The translations under genes were made by a program, and so were the position numbers. The notes under the pieces are model-generated. The model did not search any database. It worked only from the letters and a program-made list of their open reading frames with translations, and was not told the DNA's origin. From Pseudomonas sichuanensis (GTDB lineage Bacteria; Pseudomonadota; Gammaproteobacteria; Pseudomonadales; Pseudomonadaceae), in the NCBI RefSeq assembly GCF_003231305.1, contig NZ_QKVM01000014.1:1-64000 (forward strand): a DNA stretch of 64,000 bases, in the 5' to 3' direction. This document shows positions 8,298 to 16,785 of this stretch, one piece after another (within the stretch, counting starts at the first letter, position 1; each line of letters begins with the position of its first letter).

Positions 8298-9455
8298 TCA
8301 TGGGCGGCTCAACTCCAGGATGTCCTGGCAGCACAGGTCGTGAATCAGGGTTCGAAGTTTGCTGGGGGGCATATCGGCCAGGACAGCGATCAGTTGGCCC
8401 AGGCGGACTCCCGGCTGGTCATCGATGCAGCGCACCACGCGCAACGCCGATTCATCCAGGGTGATTCGAGAACCATTGGCGATCAGGCGACCCTGAGCGA
8501 TCGACGCGGTGCGGTTGGCGGCAAGTCGTAACTGGGCATCATCTGGTAAAGGTGCCATGGCGGGGTTGCCGAAGAGATCCATGGCCAGTGGCGTATCGAT
8601 ACGTTGGGCCGCGTCAAAAGCCTCCATGAACTGTTGGTAGTGATCAGGATCGATGAGGCGTTCGGTCAGATGTGCGGCGAGTGACGACAGGTTGTCGCGG
8701 TCGTGCTTGAAGCTGCTCATCGACTGGCGCGCTGCCAGTAGCTCCGGGAGCTTTTGCGTTGTCCAGTGCAGGTAGTCCAGGGTGTTGGCTGGGAAGGTGC
8801 CGACGGAGAGATGGAAGGTTTCTTCCTCGAAGGGCAGCGGGTTGTGCCACCAGCCTCGCGGCAGGTAAAGGATGTCGCCTGGCTCGAGGACAAGATCCAT
8901 GCAGGGCTCGGTTGGGCAGGGATAGTCATGCTCCAGGTCTTTGCTCTGCTGCATGAACAACGGCTCGGCGAAACTTGGCGGGTAGATGAGCCAGCGTTTG
9001 CGACCGATCAACTGGATGGCGAATATGTCCCGGGTGTCCCAGTGGGTCTGGAAGGATGCCTGGCGGCCGAAGGCGGCATACACGCTGCTGACGGTTTGTC
9101 GGCCTGTGAAGTGCGCCACCTGGCGAGCCAGGGCGTGGATCTTGGGTTCGTTGACGAGCTTGTTGGCGATCAGGGTTGCGCCATTCTTGAGACGCTCATA
9201 GACCGCCGACTTGATCAGTCGGTGCCTGACCATGCCGACGTCATAGAAGGTTTCGATGTACTCCTGCTTGGGGATCAGGCCGTTGTGGAGGATCTTGAAG
9301 TCGTCTGTATCAATAGACGCTCGCTCGATGATCTCATTGGCGTCGGGCCAGGAGAAAGATAGCGGTGTGCTAATGGCGTTATTGATTACAAGTGGCGATT
9401 TACCTTGGTGAAGGCGAGTGAAATCGTGCTTCGTGATTTTGAAGTCAATGATCAT
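8298..9455 (-). CDS. JmjC/cupin oxygenase, RoxA/YcfD-like, in microcin operon
   Basis: A 385-residue protein with the JmjC-type facial triad H138-x-D140 (QTHWDTRD) and distal H204 (PRGWWHNPL). A strand-rich double-stranded beta-helix lies between (IFAIQLIGRKRWLIYPP; LVLEPGDILYLPRGWW). A C-terminal helical part (about 335-385) resembles the winged-helix end of bacterial ribosomal oxygenases such as YcfD/RoxA, which use Fe(II) and 2-oxoglutarate to hydroxylate arginine or histidine in proteins. The three metal ligands are intact. Its place between the immunity candidates and the exporter suggests it tailors the microcin or a cellular target of it; that is inference. The start ATG 9455 lacks a good ribosome site and may depend on coupling to the gene before it. 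Confidence 0.8.
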   Translation of the reverse strand: MIIDFKITKHDFTRLHQGKSPLVINNAISTPLSFSWPDANEIIERASIDTDDFKILHNGLIPKQEYIETFYDVGMVRHRLIKSAVYERLKNGATLIANKLVNEPKIHALARQVAHFTGRQTVSSVYAAFGRQASFQTHWDTRDIFAIQLIGRKRWLIYPPSFAEPLFMQQSKDLEHDYPCPTEPCMDLVLEPGDILYLPRGWWHNPLPFEEETFHLSVGTFPANTLDYLHWTTQKLPELLAARQSMSSFKHDRDNLSSLAAHLTERLIDPDHYQQFMEAFDAAQRIDTPLAMDLFGNPAMAPLPDDAQLRLAANRTASIAQGRLIANGSRITLDESALRVVRCIDDQPGVRLGQLIAVLADMPPSKLRTLIHDLCCQDILELSRP

Positions 9456-9524
9456 GGTTGTCGGTATGAAAGATATCTTGAGGCCGGTGTTTGGAGTGTT
9501 AATTATGTGTGGGTGGTGTGTGGT

Positions 9525-9791
9525 CTAGCTTTCCAGGCACAGGTGATTTATCAACTGATGCGACCATCTGTTGGAGAGGTAGGCTGATAGGATGGTTGAA
9601 GGGAATACTAATAGAAAAATATCGAGCGACTTTGATGTTCGCCAGCCGGATATCAAAAGCAGCGCCTTGATGATTAGTGCGCCGGCCAGCATTAAGAGTG
9701 ATGAGGAGAAAAACTGTACGGCGCCAACACAAGTCATATTTGGTTTCTCTGGGTAAGGATGGATTTTATATTCGTCAGGGGCGTCACTCAA
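9525..9791 (-). CDS. Small two-helix membrane protein, immunity candidate 3
   Basis: An 88-residue protein with an N-terminal hydrophilic stretch (SDAPDEYKIHPYPEKPN) and two hydrophobic helices (around 22-48 and 55-72). The start is TTG 9791, which overlaps the stop of the truncated microcin-like frame (TTGA); an internal ATG (MTCVGAV) would give a shorter form closer in length to its paralogues. The core pattern, AL-I-IKALLL followed by a Pro- or Thr-containing turn and a second helix, matches the two membrane genes at 9984 and 10217. Its size is comparable with Cvi, the colicin V immunity protein (78 residues, two helices). Immunity to the lost second microcin is the simplest reading. Confidence 0.6.
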   Translation of the reverse strand: MSDAPDEYKIHPYPEKPNMTCVGAVQFFSSSLLMLAGALIIKALLLISGWRTSKSLDIFLLVFPSTILSAYLSNRWSHQLINHLCLES

Positions 9792-9931
9792 CGGTTGTAG
9801 TTGGTTTCGGAAGTATCCAGTCCACGGCTTATCACTTCACCAATCATTCCCCAATAAAAACTAATTTCCCCGACCGTTATGAAAGCTGTGGCATTGGAAT
9901 AGACTCCAGTAGGTTCGCCAATGATTAGATT
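9788..9931 (-). pseudogene. Truncated second microcin precursor
   Basis: In the minus strand, a 47-codon frame (NLIIGEPTGV ... ending SETNYNR-stop) matches the C-terminal half of the microcin precursor at 10481: both contain A-S-F-Y-x-G-M-x-G or its equivalent (ISFYWGMIG here, ASFYGGMAG there), a proline at the same place, and an identical TNYNR end. The frame has no ATG, GTG or TTG start with a ribosome site, and no Gly-Gly leader lies upstream before the TAA of the preceding gene. Its stop overlaps the TTG start of the third membrane gene, the same microcin-then-immunity order as a working pair. It is best read as the 3-prime remnant of a second microcin gene. Confidence 0.6.
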
Positions 9932-9983
9932 GGACGGATTGCCCGGGAGAGAATGTATTTCTGTTTTGTGAGGTGGAAGTTAT

Positions 9984-10220
9984 TTAAAGTTTCTGCAGTT
10001 GGTTTGTCAGTCCGAGTAGGGAGCCTAAAGATTGTGAATAGGTGCTTGTGATGTGGGCAGCAATTATGGCGGGCGCTCCGGTGAGCAATGAAAATTCTAG
10101 AGGTTCTGGAATTTTTGGTTTAAAAAGTAGAAGAAGTATTTTTATTAGGATGCAACTGATCAGTGCTACGCCTACTGTAAGGCTGAGCCTGATTGCTTCA
10201 AGGGGCTCCATGTCTATCAC
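9984..10220 (-). CDS. Small two-helix membrane protein, immunity candidate 2
   Basis: A 78-residue hydrophobic protein, the same length as the colicin V immunity protein Cvi. Helix one covers roughly residues 10-33 (LTVGVALISCILIKILLLLF) and helix two roughly 41-58, separated by a basic, proline-containing loop (KPKIPEPL). The GTG start at 10220 overlaps the stop of the preceding gene (GTGA); an ATG lies three codons further on. It aligns with the 70-residue gene just upstream along its whole length, so the two are tandem duplicates. The likely role is protection of the inner membrane against the secreted microcin. Confidence 0.65.
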   Translation of the reverse strand: MIDMEPLEAIRLSLTVGVALISCILIKILLLLFKPKIPEPLEFSLLTGAPAIIAAHITSTYSQSLGSLLGLTNQLQKL

Positions 10221-10429
10221 TCGATTATGCCTAAGGCGATGGCCAGTGTGCGTGACAATTTATCGGCGATGTGGAGCGCTGTTAATGTGGAAAAGGTGAT
10301 GGCGAACGGAAAATATAATGGGTCTGATATATTTCTCTTAAGATAAAAAAGTATGTACTTTATTGCAAGTGTGATTATCAGGCTTGCGCCTATGGTGAGT
10401 GCAAATTTTAATGCACCTAAGGCATCCAT
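10217..10429 (-). CDS. Small two-helix membrane protein, immunity candidate 1
   Basis: A 70-residue protein (MDALGALKFALTIGASLI...) with two predicted membrane helices around residues 8-30 and 40-58, joined by a short basic loop (KRNISDP). It starts 51 bp after the microcin precursor stop and overlaps the next, paralogous gene by four bases. Position directly behind the intact precursor makes it the best candidate for the cognate immunity protein. There is no enzyme motif. Codon use is AT-rich compared with the exporter genes, as is common for bacteriocin and immunity genes. Confidence 0.68.
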   Translation of the reverse strand: MDALGALKFALTIGASLIITLAIKYILFYLKRNISDPLYFPFAITFSTLTALHIADKLSRTLAIALGIIE

Positions 10430-10480
10430 GTTTTAATTGTCCATAGCTGATGGCGCGCATTGGAAGTGTGGTTTTAACGG

Positions 10481-10792
10481 CTATCGGTTGTAGTTGGTCC
10501 CGGCGGCATTCATCCAATTACTCATCATTCCGCCTGCCATACCGCCATAAAAACTGGCCTGTGTGCCTGCGATAGCTCCGGCTGCAACGGCTTGCGCACC
10601 CGCAGGGCCTGCCACGAAGCCGCTTATGGCACCTGCCGCCACAGTCGTTGCGAAACCATTCATTGAGCCTTCACCTGACATGCTTTGGTACCCGATGTAG
10701 CCGGCCCCGGCGGCGGCTGCACCGACAACAGCTCCGGAAACACCGTACCCGCCTGCGATCAGCTCGAGTTCTTCGATTAGTAAATCCTTCAT
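10481..10792 (-). CDS. Colicin V-type double-glycine microcin precursor
   Basis: A 103-residue precursor. The leader MKDLLIEELELIAGG (15 residues) fits the C39 consensus (hydrophobic positions, E-L-x-x-I-x-G-G). The 88-residue mature part is rich in Gly and Ala with GxxxG-like runs (VVGAAAAGAGYIGY; AVAAGAIAGTQ) and a polar end (WMNAAGTNYNR). Precursor, leader and mature lengths (103, 15, 88) equal those of CvaC, the colicin V precursor, as I recall it. Unlike CvaC, it has no cysteine, so no disulfide. The ATG at 10792 is preceded by AGGAG at good spacing; the longer open frame to 10939 lacks one. It lies with its own exporter, adaptor and immunity candidates. Expected action: insertion into the inner membrane of related bacteria. 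Confidence 0.88.
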   Translation of the reverse strand: MKDLLIEELELIAGGYGVSGAVVGAAAAGAGYIGYQSMSGEGSMNGFATTVAAGAISGFVAGPAGAQAVAAGAIAGTQASFYGGMAGGMMSNWMNAAGTNYNR

Positions 10793-10829
10793 GGCGTGTC
10801 TCCTGAAATATGGGCTAGTAGGTAGTTGT

Positions 10830-10858
10830 TTACCTTCGGTTGAATCGCTTGGTGTCAA
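10830..10858 (-). promoter_or_regulatory. Possible promoter of the microcin gene
   Basis: In the minus strand the 143-bp gap before the precursor has a perfect -35 hexamer TTGACA (10858-10853), then a 17-base spacer and a weak -10, AGGTAA (10835-10830). It would give a leader of about 35 bases before the ATG. It suggests the precursor can be transcribed separately from the adaptor and regulator genes upstream. Confidence 0.35.
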
Positions 10859-10935
10859 TCTAATTTGCGCCAAAAGCTTTATGTTTGGCTTTCGGAGCGG
10901 GTTGGGCTGTAATGCTGCACTCGTTTGATGCGCCT

Positions 10936-11139
10936 TCATATCCGACAGGTGTCGTGGTGGCCTGATAAATGCGCTGCCATCAATGTCGAGCGAGAGCGCG
11001 TGCAGTGTTTCCGAAGCAGCGATGACACATGGTCGCGTACCGTGTAATCGCTAATATGTAAATCAATCGCGATCTGCTTGTTAGTCTTGCCGAGCAACAG
11101 CAGCCGCAGTACCTCTGACTCGCGTGGCGTCAAGTTCAT
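10936..11139 (-). CDS. Stand-alone LuxR-type HTH protein
   Basis: A 67-residue protein that is almost only a GerE/LuxR helix-turn-helix (LTPRESEVLRLLLLGKTNKQ, then a helix with SDYTVRDHVSSLLRK). No receiver or autoinducer domain precedes it; the ATG at 11139 has GGGGAA upstream and the frame is closed before it. It is located between the adaptor gene (43-bp gap) and the microcin precursor (143-bp gap), so it probably regulates the microcin promoter. Such minimal regulators usually need dimerisation through the last helix or a partner. It could also be the surviving end of a larger regulator, but no upstream relic is visible. Confidence 0.75.
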   Translation of the reverse strand: MNLTPRESEVLRLLLLGKTNKQIAIDLHISDYTVRDHVSSLLRKHCTRSRSTLMAAHLSGHHDTCRI

Positions 11140-11182
11140 CGTTTCCCCGTAGTAGGTTGGGTATCGCCCTTGTTGAAAATGC

Positions 11183-12475
11183 TCAATCCCGCAATCGCCC
11201 CGTTACCGAATACAAAGGCTCCAACGCCCATTCATACAGCCGCCTTCGGTCCTGGACGACATCCGCCTCCAGCAACATGCCTGCTTGTAATGGCTGCTCA
11301 TGCCCATAGACCCTGATGCTGTTCGCGTCGAGCGCCACCGTGACCCCATAGAACAGTTCAGATGGCCCGCCCTGGCCTTGCAGCGACGAGGCGATATGGG
11401 ACGGCAGCTCCTGAACGGCATAGGGGCTCTGAGTGATACTCACCACTCGGCCCCGAGCCATGCCGAACTTCTGGTACGGATAGGCGGCATAGCGCATCAA
11501 CACTGGCTGCCCTGGCTCGATGAAACCGGCCTGACGGGACGCTGCATACAAGTGGGCGTTCAAGTCCGATCCCTCTGGCAGCAAGCTGGCGAGCACCGTA
11601 CCCGCGCTGACTTGCTGGCCGACTTGCACGTTCAAGCCGGTCACCGTCCCGGCATGGGGCGCCACGATCCTTGTTTCGCTACGTGCCCCGTTTTCCGCCT
11701 GCTCTTGTTTGATCTGAGCCATGGCCCCGTCCACGTCGCTCGTCTCGTCGCGATGGCGCAAACCTGCTTCCTGCTGCTGGGCCAGTAGCCCAGTGCGTTC
11801 ACGCTCCAGGCCGGCACGTGCGCGTTGGGTAGCCTGCAGTTGGCCTTGCAGGGCCAGCAACTCGCTCTCGGCGGTTTGCAATTGGGCAGCGGCAATGAAC
11901 CCGGCCGCTGCCAGTTGCTGTTGGCGTGCAAAGTGGGCATGCGCCAGTTCCACCCGGCGTTTCAGGAGGCGGTGTTCTTCGCTGAACTGACGAAGCTCGC
12001 CGGCGATGGTGGTGAGGCGGCTGTCGAGCATCCGCTGTTGCCCCGACAAGCGTTCATCCGCCAGGGCCTGGCGCCTCTCGAGTATTGCCTGGCGCTTTTG
12101 CAACTGCTCGGCAATCAATGCCTGCGTGTCACCCAGGCCTGATTGACGTTCACCCGAGATCACTACCAGCACATCACCTTTGTCGACGCGCTGCCCCTCT
12201 GCGGCCAGCACCTCGCTGAGGATTCCGGTGCCGGGCGCGCTCAGGCGCAACATGCCCTGCTCGGGCATCAACAGGCCGTGCAAGGTGGCTTTGCGTGTGT
12301 AGCTGCCGAAATAGCCGAACGCCGAGATCATGGCGATCAGAAGACCGGCCAGCAGGGCTATCAACCAATAGCTCAGGGGCTGATCGACGAGGACCTTGCC
12401 GAGTTGTTGTGCCCGCGATGCGCAAACGGCTTCGGGTCGATACAGGGGCTGGGTGGGTAATGGCGCAGAGGGCAT
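11183..12475 (-). CDS. HlyD/CvaA-family adaptor of the microcin exporter
   Basis: About 430 residues from ATG 12475 (MPSAPLPTQPLYRP); a GTG at 12622 would add 49 Arg- and Ser-rich residues that look non-native. A short cytoplasmic segment is followed by one membrane helix (YWLIALLAGLLIAMISAFGY), a lipoyl half (LSAPGTGILSEVLAAEGQRV), a long coiled-coil hairpin rich in Gln, Glu, Arg and Leu (about 115-270), the second lipoyl half (TRIVAPHAGTVTGLNVQVGQ) and a beta-barrel end. It bridges the CvaB-like exporter and the TolC protein. It is the first gene of the minus-strand locus and is divergent from fdnG across about 290 bp that hold no other gene. Confidence 0.88.
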   Translation of the reverse strand: MPSAPLPTQPLYRPEAVCASRAQQLGKVLVDQPLSYWLIALLAGLLIAMISAFGYFGSYTRKATLHGLLMPEQGMLRLSAPGTGILSEVLAAEGQRVDKGDVLVVISGERQSGLGDTQALIAEQLQKRQAILERRQALADERLSGQQRMLDSRLTTIAGELRQFSEEHRLLKRRVELAHAHFARQQQLAAAGFIAAAQLQTAESELLALQGQLQATQRARAGLERERTGLLAQQQEAGLRHRDETSDVDGAMAQIKQEQAENGARSETRIVAPHAGTVTGLNVQVGQQVSAGTVLASLLPEGSDLNAHLYAASRQAGFIEPGQPVLMRYAAYPYQKFGMARGRVVSITQSPYAVQELPSHIASSLQGQGGPSELFYGVTVALDANSIRVYGHEQPLQAGMLLEADVVQDRRRLYEWALEPLYSVTGRLRD

Positions 12476-12766
12476 TGGCTGGCGAAATCTTGGGCGTGTG
12501 GGGTTGGCAGAAGGAAGGTAGCGGCTCCACCTGCGAGTCGATACCCGTCCAGCACGCCCTGGCAGGTAGGAATGCTCCTGCTGATCCGTGGCCCCCAAGA
12601 GAGTCCGGCATGAGCCCGGCACTCACTCCAATCATGACCCAGGTCATCCCCCTTCCCGAATTCTTGACTAGTCTTAACCGTTGGCGGCCTCTGTGTGCCG
12701 CCACCGTGAAGTCCCTGAGGCGCCGGCCATGTCCCGCGCGCCCGAGAACCTGATCAGGAGTGCACG

Positions 12767-15700
12767 ATGGACCTCAACCGTCGGCAATTCTTCAAGGTCG
12801 CCGCCGTCGGCCTTGGAGGCTCGAGCCTTGCGGCGTTGGGCATGGCCCCAACCCCCGCATTCGCCGAGCAGATACGCCACTTCAAGCTGGCGCACACCAA
12901 AGAAACCCGCAACACCTGCCCCTACTGCTCGGTCGGCTGCGGCCTGATCATGTACAGCCAGGGCGATGCGGGCAAAAACGTCAAACAAAGCATCATCCAC
13001 ATCGAGGGCGACGCGGACCACCCGGTCAACCGCGGCACCCTGTGCCCGAAAGGCGCGGGCCTGCTGGACTTTATCCACAGCCCGAGCCGCCTCAAGTACC
13101 CCGAGATCCGCAAGCCGGGCAGCAAGGAATGGACCCGCATCGAGTGGGACGAAGCCCTCGACCGCATCGCCGACCTGATGAAAAAGGACCGCGATGCCAA
13201 CTTCATCGAGAAGAACGCCCAGGGCCAGACGGTCAACCGTTGGCTCACCACGGGCTTCCTTGCTGCGTCCGCCGCTTCCAGCGAAGCGGGCTACCTGACG
13301 CACAAGGTGATCCGTTCGACCGGCATGCTGGGGTTCGATAACCAGGCGCGTGTCTGACACGGCCCGACGGTGGCAAGTCTTGCCCCGACGTACGGCCGTG
13401 GCGCGATGACCAATCACTGGTCTGACATCGCCAACGCAAACCTGGTCCTGGTGATGGGCGGCAACGCCGCTGAAGCGCACCCGTGTGGCTTCAAGTGGGT
13501 GACCGAAGCCAAGGCGCACAACAAGGCGCGGCTGATCGTGGTCGACCCGCGGTTCACCCGTACCGCTTCGGTAGCCGATTACTACGCGCCGATTCGCACC
13601 GGCAGCGACATCGCTTTCATGGGCGGGCTGATCAACTACCTGCTGAGCAACGACAAGATCCAGCACGAGTACGTGCGCAACTACACCGACGTGTCGTTCA
13701 TCGTCAAAGAAAGCTATGGCTTCGAGGACGGGCTGTTCAGCGGCTACGACGCGGCCAAGCGCGTGTACGCCGACAAGTCCGGCTGGGGCTACGAGCTGGG
13801 CGAGGACGGCTTTGCCAAGGTCGACCCGACCCTGCAGCACCCGCGTTGCGTCTACCAGCTGATGAAGCAGCACTACAGCCGCTACACGCCGGAGCTGGCG
13901 AGCATGACCTGCGGCATGCCCCAGGACCAGATGATGAAAGTCTGGGAAGAGATCGCCACCTGCTCGGTGCCGGGCAAGACCATGACGATCCTCTACGCCC
14001 TGGGCTGGACCCAGCACTCCATCGGCGCGCAGATCATCCGCAGTGCGGCCATGGTGCAGTTGCTGCTGGGCAACGTCGGCATGCCGGGTGGCGGGGTCAA
14101 CGCCCTGCGCGGGCACTCCAACATCCAGGGCCTGACCGACCTGGGCCTGCTGTCGAACTCGCTGCCGGGTTACCTCACCCTGGCCGGCGACGCCGAGCAG
14201 GACTACGCCAGCTACATCGACAAGCGCGCCTCCAAACCGCTGCGCCCCGGGCAGCTGTCGTACTGGCAGAACTACGGCAAGTTCCATGTCAGCCTGATGA
14301 AGGCCTGGTACGGCGCCAACGCCACCGCCGACAACAACTGGGGCTACGACTGGTTGCCCAAGCTCGACGTGCCGGCCTACGACGTGCTGCGCATGTTCGA
14401 GATGATGGGCCAGGGCAAGGTCAACGGCTACATGTGCCAGGGCTTCAACCCGATTGCCGCGCTGCCGGACAAGAACCGCGTCACCGCCGCGCTGGCCAAG
14501 CTCAAGTGGCTGGTGATCATGGACCCGCTGGCCACCGAAACCTCCGAGTTCTGGCGCAACGCCGGCCCGTTCAACGACGTCGACACGGCCAACATCCAGA
14601 CCGAAGTGATCCGCCTGCCCACCACCTGCTTCGCCGAAGAAGACGGCTCGCTGGTCAACAGCAGCCGCTGGCTGCAATGGCACTGGAAGGGCGCCGACGG
14701 CCCGGGTGAAACCCGCACCGACGTGCACATCATGAGCGAACTGTTCCTGCGCCTGCGCAAGCGTTACCAGGCCGAGGGCGGCGCTTACCCCGACGCGATG
14801 CTCAACATCAGCTGGCCCTACAAGGTCCCTGAGGAGCCATCCCCCGAGGAGCTGGCCAAGGAGATGAACGGCTGGGCGGTCAGCGACCTCACCGACGCCA
14901 GCGGCGCCACGCTCAAGGCCGGGCAACAGCTCGCCGGCTTCGCCCAGATGAAGGACGACGGCAGCACCGCCTCCGGGTGCTGGATCTTCGCCGGCAGCTG
15001 GACCGAGCAGGGCAACCAGATGGCCCGCCGCGACAACAGCGACCCGTACGGCATGCACCAGGTGCAGAACTGGGCCTGGGCCTGGCCGGCCAACCGCCGC
15101 ATCCTCTACAACCGCGCCTCCAGCGACCCGCAAGGCAAGCCGTGGGACCCGGAGAAAAAACGCCTGGTGTGGTGGAACGGCAAGGCCTGGACCGGCACCG
15201 ACGTGCCGGACTTCAAGGTCGACTCGCCACCGGAAGCGGGGATGAACCCGTTCATCATGAACCCCGAGGGCGTGGCCCGGTTCTTCGCCATCGACAAGAT
15301 GGCCGAAGGGCCGTTCCCCGAGCACTACGAGCCGTTCGAGACGCCGATCGGGATCAACCCGCTGCACCCGCAGAACAAGAAGGCCACCAGCAACCCGGCC
15401 GGGCGCATCTTCGATTCGGTGTGGGACACCCTCGGCACCCACGACGAGTTCCCTTATGCGGCGACCACCTACCGGCTGACCGAGCACTTCCACTTCTGGA
15501 GCAAGCATTGCCGGCTCAACGCCATCGCCCAGCCCGAGCAGTTCGTCGAAATCGGCGAGGTGCTGGCCAACGAGAAAGGCATCAAGGCCGGCGACCGGGT
15601 GCGGGTGTCGAGCAAGCGCGGGCATATCGACGCGGTAGCGGTGGTGACCAAGCGGATCCGCCCGCTGCAGGTCAACAACCAGACCGTGCACCAGATCGGC

Positions 15701-15835
15701 ATCCCGCTGCACTGGGGCTTCACCGGCAGCACGCGGCACGGCTACCTGACCAACACCCTGGTGCCGTTCCTCGGTGATGGCAACACCCAGACGCCCGAGT
15801 CCAAGTCGTTCCTCGTCAAAGTGGAGAAACTCTGA
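12767..15835 (+). CDS. fdnG: Formate dehydrogenase-N alpha subunit, selenoprotein
   Basis: The frame runs 1022 residues across an in-frame TGA at 13355-13357, read as Sec197 (context [19 protein letters not shown], as in E. coli FdnG, Sec196). The N-terminus has a twin-arginine signal ([12 protein letters not shown]). The 4Fe-4S site is C51, C54, C58 and C93 ([15 protein letters not shown]). The rest is the molybdopterin-guanine dinucleotide fold of the DMSO reductase family. It oxidises formate in the periplasm and passes electrons through FdnH to FdnI and quinone. ATG 12767 follows AGGAG; the stop overlaps the fdnH start by one base. Read as two genes it would look broken, but selAB and tRNA-Sec lie downstream. 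Confidence 0.96.
13355..13400 (+). promoter_or_regulatory. Sec UGA codon and SECIS hairpin of fdnG
   Basis: Directly after TGA (13355-13357), the sequence folds into a stem-loop with apex GGCAAGTCTTGCC (loop around GTC), closely resembling the E. coli fdnG SECIS. SelB with Sec-tRNA binds this loop to decode UGA as selenocysteine. Confidence 0.85.
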
Positions 15836-16785
15836 TGGCCAGCCAAGACATCATTGCCCGCTCCGCCACCACCACCGTGCCGCCCTCGGTACGCCAGCAG
15901 CAGGAAGTCGCCAAGCTGATCGACACCACCAAGTGCATCGGCTGCAAGGCCTGCCAGGTGGCGTGCTCGGAGTGGAACGAACTGCGTGACGAGGTGGGCC
16001 ACAACCACGGCACCTACGACAACCCCCAGGACCTGTCTGCCGAAACCTGGACCCTGATGCGCTTCACCGAGCACGAGCGCGACGATGGCAACCTGGAGTG
16101 GCTGATCCGCAAGGATGGCTGCATGCACTGCGCCGACCCCGGTTGCCTGAAGGCCTGCCCGAGCCCGGGGGCGATCATCAAGCATGCCAACGGCATCGTC
16201 GACTTCAACCAGGACCACTGCATCGGCTGCGGCTACTGCATCACCGGCTGCCCGTTCAACATCCCGCGCATCTCGCAGAAGGACCACAAGGCGTACAAGT
16301 GCACCCTGTGTTCCGACCGCGTCAGCGTGGGCCTGGAGCCGGCCTGCGTGAAGACCTGCCCCACCGGGGCGATCGTCTTCGGCAGCAAGGAAGAGATGAA
16401 GGTGCATGCCGACGAGCGCATCGTCGATCTGAAGTCGCGCGGCTACGAGAACGCCGGGTTGTACGACCCGGATGGCGTCGGCGGCACCCACGTGATGTAT
16501 GTGCTGCACCATGCCGACACGCCACGGATCTACGCCGGCCTGCCGGACCAGCCGGTGATCAGCCCGCTGGTGGGGCTGTGGAAGGGCTTCACCAAGCCAC
16601 TGGCGCTGCTGGCCATGGGCGCGGCGGTATTGGCCGGGTTCTTCCACTACGTGCGCGTCGGGCCGCAGCGGGTCGAGGAGGACGAACACCCGGCGCCTGT
16701 GGATAACACGGTCCATCAGGTGGACCCGGCGGTGCATGTCTATGATCCGAACCGCCCCGGCGGGCAGGGGGAGCAGCGGCCATGA
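15835..16785 (+). CDS. fdnH: Formate dehydrogenase-N iron-sulfur (beta) subunit
   Basis: A 316-residue ferredoxin-type subunit with four cysteine clusters: [37 protein letters not shown] and CTLC...CVKTCP. A single membrane anchor near the C-terminus ([16 protein letters not shown]) is followed by a periplasm-typical charged tail. It carries four 4Fe-4S clusters linking FdnG to the cytochrome. It lacks its own Tat signal and should be co-exported with FdnG. ATG 15835 overlaps the fdnG stop by one base; its own stop overlaps fdnI by four (ATGA). Confidence 0.95.
   Translation: MASQDIIARSATTTVPPSVRQQQEVAKLIDTTKCIGCKACQVACSEWNELRDEVGHNHGTYDNPQDLSAETWTLMRFTEHERDDGNLEWLIRKDGCMHCADPGCLKACPSPGAIIKHANGIVDFNQDHCIGCGYCITGCPFNIPRISQKDHKAYKCTLCSDRVSVGLEPACVKTCPTGAIVFGSKEEMKVHADERIVDLKSRGYENAGLYDPDGVGGTHVMYVLHHADTPRIYAGLPDQPVISPLVGLWKGFTKPLALLAMGAAVLAGFFHYVRVGPQRVEEDEHPAPVDNTVHQVDPAVHVYDPNRPGGQGEQRP

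Noticed and set aside
10793..10939. N-terminal extension of the microcin precursor
   Set aside because: It lacks a ribosome site, and the Gly-Gly leader starts exactly at ATG 10792 with AGGAG upstream.
12476..12622. GTG start adding 49 residues to the adaptor protein
   Set aside because: The extra part is Arg/Ser-rich with no family match, and the membrane helix would lie too far from the N-terminus.
13355..13357. TGA as a nonsense mutation splitting formate dehydrogenase
   Set aside because: The site matches the Sec position of FdnG, a SECIS hairpin follows, and selA, selB and tRNA-Sec are present.
12674..15739. A 1021-codon open frame on the minus strand
   Set aside because: It is antisense to fdnG and follows its codon bias (high GC third positions); it has no recognisable domain.
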